Below are positions 1 through 9,100 of a stretch of DNA of 42,489 bases, in pieces (position 1 is the first letter of the stretch; each line of letters starts with the position of its first letter). The notes beneath the pieces are model-generated. The model saw only the letters and a list, made by a program, of their open reading frames with translations, was not told the origin of the DNA and did not search any database. The stretch lies in NCBI GenBank assembly GCA_029262475.1, contig JAJCZG010000058.1, positions 1 through 42,489 of the forward strand, written 5' to 3'. Made by a program: the position numbers and the translations under genes. The DNA is from Deltaproteobacteria bacterium. Its GTDB lineage: Bacteria > Desulfobacterota > GWC2-55-46 > JAJCZF01.

Positions 1-184
1 GAGTTAATTATGAATAATCAGGAACCCTGTCCTTTGTAATCAGATATCTAGTAGTAATGCAGTGGCATACATTAAATAAGATGAATAGGGCTCCTGCGTC
101 TATAATTATATTAAAGAGCATAGCTCCAGTCAAGAAAAAAATATTTGACAGGGGAGGGGGGCGTACAGGGCTTTTACTCTGACT

Positions 185-223
185 AAAGGCCGTTCGCTTT
201 TTACGAGGCGGGCGGCCTTTTCA
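185..223 (+). terminator. terminator-like hairpin
   Basis: An 8-bp inverted repeat, AAAGGCCG (185-192) and CGGCCTTT (213-220), with an inner CGC/GCG pairing, is followed by a short T-run on the plus strand. It could end a transcript entering from the left of the window. The rest of 1-312 is AT-rich and I see no gene in it, only a G-run at 151-161. Confidence 0.4.
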
Positions 224-312
224 TGTATGTAATTTTATGAATTCTGTTTAATCGCATAATTAATAAATGCTGGACAGCAAACGAGCATAAACGGTACATC
301 GGTTTTGGTAAG

Positions 313-972
313 TTATTGCCATAAGGTAACTTTCTTTGCCTCTTCAAGAATCTTTCGTTCATAGTCTTGAGCTGACTTAAGGATAGCACCGAATAAGACT
401 GAGTCAACTGAGTCAGTTGTAGATGCAGTCCCGCCTGCTTGTTCTATAATGCTGCGATATATGGCCTCAACATGTAGTTCATACAATTTGTAATAGTCTG
501 TCCACCAATCATTTTGAGATAAATCATCAAACATTTTTGCCTGTAGTAATCTTAAACAAAGACACTCCGCTTCATCCCAAATGGTGACTACAGCAATCTT
601 CTCGTCAGACCAGAATGCTTCTGGGTCTTTATGCTTTTTATTCATGTTCTCATAAATAATTTGACGCTGTTTATAAAATTCTTCCCTTGCTAATACATTA
701 TTCATACAAATACTTTGCGCAGATAAAATTAGCTCTTTACACATAGCGAGGATTGGGTTATCACTCTGAACTATTTCTGAAACCGTTTGAATTATTCCCT
801 TTCGAAACTCCTGTGTCGTCTCATCGCCAAGCTTTTTGAAGGCAGCAACACACTTATATTTGTTAGTGGCCTCCTCTGAGGTGAAAAGGTAGTTTAGGTT
901 TTCGTTGGTCGCAAGAAGAGCGGAACTGGCAAAGGAACGTTTCTTTATGGCAGACTTTAATCCCTTGAACAT
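313..972 (-). CDS. hypothetical protein, probably host gene next to the attachment site
   Basis: I do not recognise this 219-residue protein. It looks soluble, mostly helical and mixed-charge, with no signal peptide, membrane segment or familiar motif; several Cys and Trp are scattered through it (for example NDWWTDYY). The start is the ATG at 972 rather than the TTG just before it, because an AGGAGG ribosome binding site lies 7-8 bases upstream. The gene lies on the outer side of the tRNA fragment and its terminator, so if the tRNA fragment marks the prophage boundary this gene belongs to the host chromosome, or to an older neighbouring element. Its codon use is AT-rich and unlike the phage genes. 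Its function is unknown. Confidence 0.7.
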   Translation of the reverse strand: MFKGLKSAIKKRSFASSALLATNENLNYLFTSEEATNKYKCVAAFKKLGDETTQEFRKGIIQTVSEIVQSDNPILAMCKELILSAQSICMNNVLAREEFYKQRQIIYENMNKKHKDPEAFWSDEKIAVVTIWDEAECLCLRLLQAKMFDDLSQNDWWTDYYKLYELHVEAIYRSIIEQAGGTASTTDSVDSVLFGAILKSAQDYERKILEEAKKVTLWQ

Positions 973-1038
973 CAAACTTCCTCCTTACATGGGGCAATCA
1001 CTGTTCAGTAGATGGGAGGTGTTTATTATGATTCAAAC

Positions 1039-1062
1039 TGTACCCCAGTTTGTACCCCAGTT
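1039..1062. repeat. tandem 12-bp repeat
   Basis: TGTACCCCAGTT occurs twice in direct tandem (1039-1050 and 1051-1062), between the tRNA-side terminator and the hypothetical gene. It could be a binding site or the remnant of an earlier insertion at the tRNA locus. Nothing shows its function. Confidence 0.5.
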
Positions 1063-1074
1063 GCCACTTCAAAG

Positions 1075-1106
1075 TGAAAAGGGGTTACGGAAAGCTCCGT
1101 AACCCC
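1075..1106 (-). terminator. Rho-independent terminator of the tRNA-Lys gene
   Basis: A perfect 11-bp inverted repeat, GGGGTTACGGA (1081-1091) and TCCGTAACCCC (1096-1106), has a 4-base loop. Read on the minus strand, the stem is followed by TTTT, just downstream of the tRNA CCA end, as expected for the terminator of the displaced tRNA gene. A T-rich stretch on the other side (TTGTTTT) means it could also work on the plus strand. Confidence 0.8.
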
Positions 1107-1116
1107 TTGTTTTATT

Positions 1117-1163
1117 TGGTGGGCCGCGTAGGGATCGAACCTACGACCCGCTGATTAAGAGTC
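1117..1163 (-). other. attachment site: 3' half of a tRNA-Lys(CTT) gene
   Basis: On the minus strand this reads as a tRNA from the anticodon loop to the CCA end: loop CTCTTAA with anticodon CTT, 3' anticodon stem TCAGC, variable loop GGGTC, T arm GTAGG-TTCGATC-CCTAC, acceptor strand GCGGCCC, then ACCA. The 5' half is absent: upstream bases do not supply GGGCCGC or a D arm, and only part of the anticodon stem matches. A tRNA truncated at the anticodon loop beside an integrase gene is the signature of integrative recombination, with the core identity block covering about GACTCTTAATC to the T arm. The intact tRNA should lie at the other prophage end, outside the window. If the contig were instead a free phage genome, this would be attP. 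Confidence 0.85.
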
Positions 1164-1363
1164 CTTTGCTTTAGAGATTTTCATCCTGAAACTTCTACCG
1201 TAACAACTTGATTTTATTGATAAAACCTTTGCTCTTGAAGGTTCTTGTTGCCGCTAAGTCGTACAACCTGTTAGTTTATAAATACTTTTTGAAAGCATAG
1301 CAAGTACGCATGGTTAAAGGATTTCTTGCGGCAATTAGGGCAGAGGCGACTTTGGGTGGCAGA
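1164..1363. other. noncoding attachment-site arm
   Basis: These 200 bases between the tRNA fragment and the integrase 3' end hold no convincing gene. They are AT-rich at 1164-1300 and are expected, by analogy with other tyrosine integrase systems, to hold the arm-type integrase and excisionase sites. Two TTGCTYT-like words (TTTGCTTTAG, TTTGCTCTTG) could be such sites, but they are not strong. Confidence 0.35.
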
Positions 1364-2503
1364 TTAAAGCGGTAACATATTGGTAACACGCTCGGGTTCT
1401 TTTTTGGCCGTTCCGATGTCGTCCAGAACGCCAACAGCCTTGATCTTGTGGCTCGGTGCGAGGTGAGCATAGCGAAGTGTCATAGTAAGTGTCTTATGGC
1501 CTAGAAGCTCCTTTACTGTGGTAATATCGACTCCTCCCATTACGAGGAGGCTTGCGAATGTGTGCCTAAGATCGTGGAAGCGAAAGTCCTTTATTCCGGC
1601 CCTGTTGCAGGCGGTACGGAAGGACCTCTTGATATCAACGAATCTGTTACCGAGCTTGTCCGTGAATACGTAGGGGCTCCTCACGTGTCTAGGTATGGAC
1701 AGGAGGGTCTCCCTTAGCGTCCGGTTGATGGGGACCTCTCTTCGTTCGCCGTTCTTCGTCACGTAGAGGAGTATGAAGCCATGCTTCAGGTCAACGTGTC
1801 TCTCCCATTCGAGCGAAAATATCTCCTCACGTCTCATTCCGGTATTCATGGCGGTTATGACGATGGGCCTTATGTGCGGCACACAGGCATCCACGAGGGT
1901 CTGGCACTCTTCGCCGGATAGAAACCTTAACCGTCTGTTGTCCTCTGGCAAAAGCTTTGCCTTGCGGACCTTCATTAACACGTCTTCACTTATCATCTCC
2001 CATTCAACGGCCTTGGAGAACATGTGCTTTAGGGTGGCGAGGTGACGGTTGGCAGTTGCGGGGGCCTTGCCGTCAGATAGAAGCTTAGATTGATACTCCT
2101 CTATCATCTTGGTGTTAAATGCCTTGAGCGGATATTTGCCGAAGGCTACGAGAAGTCGCTTAATGAAGCCCTTCTTGCTACGAAAAGCCTTCTGTTTCTC
2201 GGCCCACTTAAGGTAATCCTCGGAAAGCTCTTTCAGTGTATGGTTGGGTGTGTTTGTTCTCTTGAAATACTTACCCTCTCGAATCTCTATTTTTATCTTT
2301 GCGAGGGCATCCTCTGTGAGGCGTTTCTGTGGTGCTACTGCCTCGACGTTCTTTTTGCCGTGAAGCTGGTAGCTGATGTACCAGTTTTCAAGGTAACGCA
2401 TCCGGTGGCCGCATTTCGGGCAGTCTGCGGGTGTCTTGTCGGGCTTCGCTTCGTTACGCATCTTGCCGCACGATGTGCATTTAGCTCTTTTGAAGACAGC
2501 CAT
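1364..2503 (-). CDS. int: tyrosine recombinase/integrase with N-terminal zinc ribbon
   Basis: This 379-residue phage integrase catalyses site-specific recombination between the phage and the tRNA-Lys attachment site. The C-terminal catalytic domain shows the family signatures GMRREEI (first Arg), HDLRHTF (His and second Arg) and LLGHKTLTMTLRYAH, with the nucleophilic Tyr near residue 345. A SAM-like core-binding domain lies at about 85-175. The first 35 residues carry a Cys4 zinc-ribbon pattern (C9, C12, C28, C31), a common N-terminal addition in environmental phage integrases. The ATG at 2503 was chosen over an upstream start because it has an AAAGGAG site and follows the regulator stop codon by one base, which implies translational coupling. 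The gene lies about 200 bp from the tRNA fragment and points towards it. Confidence 0.95.
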   Translation of the reverse strand: MAVFKRAKCTSCGKMRNEAKPDKTPADCPKCGHRMRYLENWYISYQLHGKKNVEAVAPQKRLTEDALAKIKIEIREGKYFKRTNTPNHTLKELSEDYLKWAEKQKAFRSKKGFIKRLLVAFGKYPLKAFNTKMIEEYQSKLLSDGKAPATANRHLATLKHMFSKAVEWEMISEDVLMKVRKAKLLPEDNRRLRFLSGEECQTLVDACVPHIRPIVITAMNTGMRREEIFSLEWERHVDLKHGFILLYVTKNGERREVPINRTLRETLLSIPRHVRSPYVFTDKLGNRFVDIKRSFRTACNRAGIKDFRFHDLRHTFASLLVMGGVDITTVKELLGHKTLTMTLRYAHLAPSHKIKAVGVLDDIGTAKKEPERVTNMLPL

Positions 2504-2504
2504 C

Positions 2505-2915
2505 TTAGCAGCTCCTTTTTCTGCTTCTAAGCTTAGTAACCTGCGCCGAGATATCGACACCGTCGGCCTTCGCTACGAGGTCAAGCTGTTCGGCGACCGT
2601 ATCTCTGGACTTAATCTGCCTGTAAGCGTCCACAAGCGCCTTTTCCTGGTCGGAGAGGTCCGAGCCCTCGTCGTTACCGATAAGCTCCGAGAAGTCCTTG
2701 TCGCCAGCATTTATGAGTATCTTTTTGATCTCCGAAGGAGTAAAGCCTAAGTACTTTGAAAGTATTATGAGGGTAGGGATAGAGACAGCCTTATCCTCGT
2801 ATATGGCCCGCCGCGCTGTCTCGAAGGTAAGCGGCATCCCTGATCGTTTTACGAAGTCTGCGAGGTCAGAGAAGTTCTCCTGAAGCTTAGTGAATAAGAT
2901 ATTTTCTCTTGTCAT
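2505..2915 (-). CDS. HTH-type transcriptional regulator, probable lysogeny repressor
   Basis: This 136-residue protein is probably a DNA-binding regulator of the prophage. Residues about 13-55 form an Xre-like helix-turn-helix region: LTFETARRAIYEDKAVSI, then TLIILSKYLGFTPSEIKKIL. The C-terminal part is charged and helical and may dimerise. The ATG at 2915 has an AAGGAG site 5 bases upstream; an in-frame start further upstream has none. The gene forms an operon with the integrase, one base away. Its own promoter overlaps a palindrome that recurs in front of the divergent defence cassette, so self-repression and control of that cassette are likely, though inferred. It could be the main repressor or a more local controller. 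Confidence 0.75.
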   Translation of the reverse strand: MTRENILFTKLQENFSDLADFVKRSGMPLTFETARRAIYEDKAVSIPTLIILSKYLGFTPSEIKKILINAGDKDFSELIGNDEGSDLSDQEKALVDAYRQIKSRDTVAEQLDLVAKADGVDISAQVTKLRSRKRSC

Positions 2916-2934
2916 GGCTCTCCTTATCGGCAAT

Positions 2935-2954
2935 AATGTCAGTATATTGATATT
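2935..2954. promoter_or_regulatory. putative operator 1
   Basis: AATGTCAGTATATTGATATT is an imperfect palindrome (8 of 10 pairs match). It overlaps the downstream edge of the regulator -10 box, the classic place for autorepression. Its minus-strand form closely matches operator 2 at 3056-3079. Confidence 0.5.
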
Positions 2955-2982
2955 TATACCATGCAATTAGTTTGTTTGTCAA
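2953..2982 (-). promoter_or_regulatory. promoter of the regulator-integrase operon
   Basis: On the minus strand a perfect TTGACA (-35, 2977-2982) is followed after 18 bases by TATAAA (-10, 2953-2958), about 40 bases before the regulator start codon. Confidence 0.7.
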
Positions 2983-3055
2983 TACTAATAGGCTTAGTGT
3001 TGGGCGTTTGTTTGTTTCTATGGCAAAAAAAGCATTAATATCTCAAATTCATAGC

Positions 3056-3079
3056 TAATATCAACATATACTGATATTA
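3056..3079. promoter_or_regulatory. putative operator 2, in front of the defence cassette
   Basis: TAATATCA (3056-3063) and TGATATTA (3072-3079) form a perfect 8-bp inverted repeat with an 8-base spacer containing TATAC. It shares the AATATCA...TATACTGA core with operator 1. A TATACT word at 3067-3072 could be the -10 box of a rightward promoter, although the -35 is poor, so a bound repressor would block it. Confidence 0.5.
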
Positions 3080-3092
3080 TTTTGCAGATAGA

Positions 3093-3206
3093 GTGCCCGG
3101 CAAGAAATGTTTGCCTTCTGCACTGTTTACCCTGATGGTCCAAGAGAGATACTTTGACGAGCAAGTGAAGGCTGCGAGACGTACTAGACACAATGGATTC
3201 AGATAA
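3093..3206 (+). CDS. possible 37-residue leader ORF or gene remnant
   Basis: A GTG-started frame encodes a basic peptide starting MPGKKCLPSALFTLMVQERY, and its TAA stop is directly followed by the ATG of the SNF2 helicase (TAAATG). The amino-acid mix looks protein-like rather than random, and the coupling to a helicase start that lacks its own ribosome binding site is suggestive. No good Shine-Dalgarno precedes the GTG; an internal ATG at 3135 would give 23 residues. It may be a leader peptide that delivers ribosomes to the helicase start, or the 3' stub of a gene lost when the cassette inserted. Low confidence. Confidence 0.25.
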   Translation: MPGKKCLPSALFTLMVQERYFDEQVKAARRTRHNGFR

Positions 3207-6101
3207 ATGATAACGGATTACCATGCGAAGTATTACGCGCATGAACTGAGCAGGGTTGGTGGCAGGGGTGTCGATCGACTTGGCCGTGCTTTGTTTGATG
3301 CTTGCGTGGATTTGAATCCTCATCAAATTGAAGCAGCTCTTTTTGCTCTTCGTTCCCCTATTTCAAAGGGAGTTCTTCTTGCCGATGAGGTCGGTCTTGG
3401 CAAAACAATTGAGGCTGGCCTGGTGTTATGCCAATATTGGGCAGAACGGCGAAGGCACCTTCTCGTGATTTGCCCGGCATCGCTTCGTAAGCAGTGGGCG
3501 TTTGAGCTATCAGAGAAGTTCAATCTGTCTTCGATAATCCTCGATGCTAAGACATTCAAAACCCAGCAAAAGGCTGGAACTCCAAACCCTTTCAGAAATA
3601 ACAAGATCATCATCTGTTCCATGCACTATGCAGCAAGCAAGGCCGAAGAGATTAAGGAGATTGCTTGGGATATTGTAGTGATCGATGAAGCCCATAAGCT
3701 TCGTAATGCCTACCGTAAGAGCAATCGAATCGGGAAAAGAATTCGTTGGTCAACTGAAGACAGGAAAAAACTTCTCTTAACAGCGACTCCCCTGCAAAAC
3801 TCACTGCTGGAGCTATTCGGCCTCTCCACTATAATCGATGAGCGGCTATTCGGAGAGCTGGCCTCATTCCGTTCTCAGTACATAAATTACGGAGGCGATA
3901 TTTCTGGCCTGAGAGATCGCCTGAAGGCTTTCTGCTGGAGAACCTTGCGCAGCCAGGTTACTGAATATATTCCATACACTGAGCGAAGACTCGTCACACG
4001 TCCATTTAAGCCAACAGAACAGGAGCACAGGCTCTACGAAAAAGTATCAGACTACTTGAAACGGGATGAAACTTATGCCTTGCCATCCGGGCAAAAGCAC
4101 CTGCTCATTCTTATTGTTCGTAAAGTCCTTGCATCCTCACCTCACGCAGTTGCCGGAACGCTTGAAATTATGCGCGACCGCATGTTGAAACTACTGGACG
4201 AGGTAATGAAAAATGCAAGCGCGGTAGAACTTCTAATATCTGAGGAAGACCTGGAAGATGACTTGCTGGACGAACTACTTGAAGATGAGGAAGACAACCT
4301 CATAGATAAAGATGCGGATACAACTGAGCAAACTCTAAAGCAAACCGACAAGCCAGTCGATCTACAAAAACTGGAAGCCGAGATTGCAGAGCTTAATGGT
4401 TATATTTCCCAGGCTAGAAGCATTGGAATCGATACAAAGACGAAGGCTCTCTTGAAGGCGCTGGAAATAGGCTTCAGCAAAATGGATGAGGTGGGCGCTT
4501 CCAGGAAGGTCGTCGTCTTTACGGAGTCAAGGCGCACACAAGCCTGGCTAAAAGATTATCTTGAAAATAATGGTTATGCCGGAGAGGTGCTTACCTTCAA
4601 TGGTACAAACAATGATGAAGCATCTGGCGCGATTTATCGGGAATGGTTTGAGGCCAACAGGGATACCGGTCGTGCCTCCGGCTCGCGACAGATTGACCTG
4701 CGCGCTGCCATCATCGACCGGTTCAAGTCCAGGGCGAGCGTGCTGATAGCCACGGAGGCCGGTGCCGAAGGCTTGAATCTTCAGTTCTGCTCAGCCATAG
4801 TAAACTTTGATCTGCCATGGAACCCCCAGCGAATAGAGCAACGTATCGGTCGTTGTCACAGGTACGGTCAGAAGCATGACGTTGTAGTTATCAACTTCTT
4901 GAATGAGCGCAACGAGGCCGACCGTCGAGTCCAGGAATTGCTTGAACATAAGTTTAACCTCTTCAGCGGTGTTTTCGGGGCAAGCGACGATGTGCTCGGC
5001 TCCATCGAGTCCGGTATGGACTTCGAGAGCCGGGTTCTTGAGATTTACCAGGAATGCCGTAGCGGGGAGGAAATTCAGACAGCCTTTGAACGCCTTCAAT
5101 CAGAGCTTGATGAGCAGATTCAAACCAAGATGCGCGATACCCGTAAGCTTCTGATGGAGCATTTCGATGAGGATGTTCATGACCGCTTGAAGGCAAATAT
5201 CACAGGAACACGTGAGAAGCTCGATCGGATCGGACGCCTCTTCTGGGAGGTAACAAGGTATGCGTTGGAAGATATCGCTCAGTTCGATGACAGTAGCTTA
5301 GCCTTCAACCTTGCAAAAACTCCGGTCTCCGGCGTTTCTACGGGGTATTATCATCTTATTTCCAAGCATTCTAAAAATACTCCTGGTGAGTTTCTTTATC
5401 GATTAAGTCACCCGCTCGGCGAGCATGTGCTTTCAGAGGCGAAGAGTTATGCATGCCCACCATCTGAAGTGACCTTCGATATCAGTAATCACCCAATCCG
5501 CATCTCTGTAATAGATCGCCTTAAAGATCAGAGCGGTTGGCTCACATTACAACACCTTCGCATTGAGTCTTTTGATAGCGAAGAATTCATTCTCTTCTCG
5601 GCTGTTGACGACAGGGGCAACAACCTGGACCAGGAGACCTGCGAAAAATTGTTCAACTGCACGGGGCAGTCCTGTATAATGGAGTCCATTCCCGAGGCAA
5701 TCGGTAAACGGCTGCAAGCTGATAGTGACAGACATGCAAAGGGCACCATTGCCAGCAACCTTGAAGAAAACAACCGGCATTTCTCCGAAGCCCGTGATCA
5801 GCTCGACAAATGGGCTGAGGATATGGAAATGGCCGCACAGAAGGAGCTGGACGACACCAAACGCCAGATACGTGATCTACAGCGGCGGAGCCGTCAGGCC
5901 CCCACTATAGAAGAACAGCATAGCCTTCAGGAAGAGTTAGTCAAACTCGAACGTAAGAAACGCACGTTACGCGAGAGAATATTTGATGTTGAGGACGAGA
6001 TCGCCGAGAAACGTGACCTTCTTGTAGAAGGGTTAGAAAAACGCATGCAACAGAAAACAACCGCCACACCGCTCTTTACTATACGGTGGAGAGTTATATA
6101 G
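3207..6101 (+). CDS. SNF2/RapA-like helicase of a defence cassette
   Basis: This 964-residue superfamily 2 ATPase is expected to translocate on double-stranded DNA. Visible motifs: DEVGLGKT (Walker A, residues 60-67), DEAH (160-163), LLTATPLQN (III, around 190-198), ATEAGAEGLNLQ (V) and QRIGRCHRYGQ (VI, R549 and R552), in the RapA/SNF2 arrangement. An acidic insert (about 345-375, EEDLEDDLLDELLEDEEDN) separates the two ATPase lobes, and the C-terminal part has coiled-coil segments (about 845-950) that may contact partners. Helicases of this family accompany methyltransferases in systems such as DISARM (DrmD). The ATG has no clear ribosome binding site and directly follows a short upstream frame. 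The methyltransferase gene starts 15 bp after the stop. Codon use differs from the surrounding phage genes, pointing to acquisition. Confidence 0.9.
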   Translation: MITDYHAKYYAHELSRVGGRGVDRLGRALFDACVDLNPHQIEAALFALRSPISKGVLLADEVGLGKTIEAGLVLCQYWAERRRHLLVICPASLRKQWAFELSEKFNLSSIILDAKTFKTQQKAGTPNPFRNNKIIICSMHYAASKAEEIKEIAWDIVVIDEAHKLRNAYRKSNRIGKRIRWSTEDRKKLLLTATPLQNSLLELFGLSTIIDERLFGELASFRSQYINYGGDISGLRDRLKAFCWRTLRSQVTEYIPYTERRLVTRPFKPTEQEHRLYEKVSDYLKRDETYALPSGQKHLLILIVRKVLASSPHAVAGTLEIMRDRMLKLLDEVMKNASAVELLISEEDLEDDLLDELLEDEEDNLIDKDADTTEQTLKQTDKPVDLQKLEAEIAELNGYISQARSIGIDTKTKALLKALEIGFSKMDEVGASRKVVVFTESRRTQAWLKDYLENNGYAGEVLTFNGTNNDEASGAIYREWFEANRDTGRASGSRQIDLRAAIIDRFKSRASVLIATEAGAEGLNLQFCSAIVNFDLPWNPQRIEQRIGRCHRYGQKHDVVVINFLNERNEADRRVQELLEHKFNLFSGVFGASDDVLGSIESGMDFESRVLEIYQECRSGEEIQTAFERLQSELDEQIQTKMRDTRKLLMEHFDEDVHDRLKANITGTREKLDRIGRLFWEVTRYALEDIAQFDDSSLAFNLAKTPVSGVSTGYYHLISKHSKNTPGEFLYRLSHPLGEHVLSEAKSYACPPSEVTFDISNHPIRISVIDRLKDQSGWLTLQHLRIESFDSEEFILFSAVDDRGNNLDQETCEKLFNCTGQSCIMESIPEAIGKRLQADSDRHAKGTIASNLEENNRHFSEARDQLDKWAEDMEMAAQKELDDTKRQIRDLQRRSRQAPTIEEQHSLQEELVKLERKKRTLRERIFDVEDEIAEKRDLLVEGLEKRMQQKTTATPLFTIRWRVI

Positions 6102-6116
6102 AAACAGGAGATAGAT

Positions 6117-9100
6117 ATGCCGACAGTAGAACAGCTTCGTAGCCGCCTTTTCAAAAAGCTCAAGGAGCTGTTCCAGCTCGACCAGCCGGACCTTGACTTC
6201 GGTTTTTACCGTATCATGCACGTAAAGAGCGAGCATGTTCAGGATTTCTTGGACAAAGATCTTCTGAATTTCGTCGAGGATGCCTTCGGGCAAGTGGACG
6301 ACACCAGCAGGGCCGAATTGCAGGCGGTCTATGAAAAGGCTGTCCAGACGGCCAGAGAGTTCGGGGCCGCCAACCCGGAGGATACCGACCCGGTCAGGAA
6401 GGCGAAGGCGGCCCTGGACGCGGTGAAGGATACCGCTTCCGCCGAGGCAGATATCTTTGATCACCTCTACCGTTTTTTCGAGCGTTACTACGACGAGGGT
6501 GACTTCCTCTCACGGCGCTACTATACCCGTGAAACGCCCGGCAAGGCGGCCCCCTACGCTGTTCCCTACAATGGAGAAGAGGTAAAGCTCCACTGGGCTA
6601 ACGCCGACCAATATTACATCAAGACTTCGGAATACTTCTCCAACTTTATTTTCGACCTTACGCAGGCCTCTGAAGTCCTTAAAATGAGTCCTGAAGAGCG
6701 GACGTTGAACCAAATTCCGGAAGAGCCCTTAAAGGTGCATTTTCGCATAGCCGAGGCGACCGAAGGCGAGCACGGCAATGTGAAGGCATCGGAGGCGGAG
6801 AAGCGTTATTTTATTATTCATGCCGAGAAGCCGGTTGAAGTAACTGAAGACGGCAAGATTGTCGTCAACTTCGAGTACCGGCCCGACCCGGAAAAGGGCA
6901 AAGCACAGGAAAGAACCTGGCGAGAAAAGCGTAACGCCGAGGCCGTCAGTTCCATTCTTTCCATGCTTGAGAATATGGTTGAAGACAATAAGAGTCTGGA
7001 CGGCTATCTCCGTATGCTTAAGATTCCAGCTCCGACGGACAAAGATAAGAGCCGACCGCTGCTGGCAAAGTACCTCAACCGGTACACCGCCCGCAACACC
7101 ATGGACTACTTCATCCACAAGGACCTTGGCGGCTTCCTGAGGCGTGAGCTGGACTTCTATATCAAGAACGAGGTAATGCGCCTTGACGATATCGAGAACG
7201 CCGATGCGCCTGCAGTGGAGAGCTATCTCGCAAAGATAAAGGTCCTGCGTAAGATCGCCGGAAAGCTTATAGACTTCCTTGCCCAGCTTGAGGACTTTCA
7301 AAAGAAGCTCTGGCTAAAGAAGAAGTTCGTTGTTGAGACCAACTACTGCATCACACTTGACCGGATGCCCGAGGAGCTGTACCCGGAAATTGCCACCAAC
7401 GAGGCCCAGTGCGATGAATGGGTAAAGCTCTTCGCCATTGACGAGATTGAAGGGTACGCCAAACCTCTTACCGTAGATTTTCTGAAATCTAATGACAAGC
7501 TAGTGCTCGACACATGCTTCTTTGACGACGCCTTCAAGGCAAGGCTTCTTGCATCAATTGAGAACTTTGATGAACAGTGCGACGGCCTGCTTATTCATTC
7601 AGAAAATTTTCAGGCGCTGAATCTTATTCAGGAACGCTACAAAGACGGGATAAAGTGCTCCCATATTGACCCACCTTACAACACTGCTACGAGCGGCTTT
7701 CTGTATAAGAACACCTATGAACATTCATCATGGCTTTCAATGATGAATGACCGGATAGGGCTGGCATCTTCATTATTAGATGACCAGGGTGAATTCATTT
7801 GCCATATCGATGAAAACGAGTACGAGCGTCTTAATATTGTTTTTGACAACCACAACCTTAATGCGTCTGGAACAGTTATTTGGGACAAGAAGAACCCAAT
7901 GCTTGGTAGAAAAGGAATCGCAACTCAACACGAATACATTATTTGGCGTAGCAAATATGACAGACCAGTAGTTGGGCGGAGCGAGTCCATTGTTTCAATG
8001 CAAGAACAGGTTCGGAGCTTTATCGAAGAGTGTGGTGGCATAAACTCCGAATCACGAGATAAGTATCGGAAATGGCTCTCAAAACAAGATGAACTTAGCG
8101 GTGGCGAAAAAGCATATAAATTCATTGACGACAATGGAGATATTTATCGTCTTGTTGCAATGGGCGCTCCGGAAAAACGGACAGACCCAAAATTTCATAT
8201 ACCTTTGAAGCATCCTGTTACTGGGAAGGATTGTCCAGTTCCCCCTAATGGTTGGTCTAGAACACCTGAAACCTTGGCTGGCTTAAAAAGCGATGGAATG
8301 ATCACATTTGGGAGCGACGAAACAACTCAGCCGCAAAAGAAAGTGTATTTGCGCGATGACGCTCAAAAACAGATCACATCAGTATACAGCGACGGAAAGA
8401 GTGGTAAAGCGTATCTTGACCCGATGGGGCTAGAGTTCCCGTACTGCCATCCAGTTTCAATGTATGAACATTTATTATCTGTTGCCTCCGTGAATTCTAC
8501 TTTCATTGATTTCTTTGCGGGCTCTGGTACCAATGGTCATGCAGTACTAAACTTGGCTCGTGCTACTAACGCTCGCCATAAATCAATTCTGGTAGAAATT
8601 GGCGATCACTTTGACGTTGTACTTAAGCCCCGCATCGCCAAGGTGGTGTATTCCGAATCGTGGAAAGATGGCAAGCCCACCGCCAGAGACACCGGCATCT
8701 CCCACTGCTTCAAATATCTGCGCCTCGAATCCTATGAAGACACGCTTAACAACCTGCGCTTCGACGAAACCCCGACGCAGAAGGCCGTCGGGGCCAATGC
8801 CTCGCTCAAGGAAGACTATATGCTCCGCTACCTGCTTGACGTTGAGACCAGGGGCAGTCAGTCTCTCTTGAACATAGATGCCTTCGCCGACCCAACTGCC
8901 TACACCCTGAAGGTCAAGAAGCCGGGCAGCGATGAACATACGGTAAAGAATGTCGATCTCATGGAGACCTTCAATTATCTGATCGGCCTTCGGGTTAACC
9001 ATATCGCTTTGCCACAGAGCTTCAACGCCGCCTTCAAGCGCAACCCGGACCCGGAGTTACCCGAGGACCAGCACACCAAGCTTGTCGTGGACGGAAAAAT

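Noticed and set aside
905-1102. 65-codon plus-strand frame over the terminator and repeats
   Set aside because: Mostly antisense to the hypothetical gene and ends within the terminator stem.
1117-1200. complete tRNA-Lys gene
   Set aside because: No GGGCCGC 5' acceptor or D arm lies upstream of the anticodon loop on the minus strand.
6729-7301. 190-codon minus-strand frame under the methyltransferase
   Set aside because: Lies wholly antisense to a well-supported gene; no start signal.
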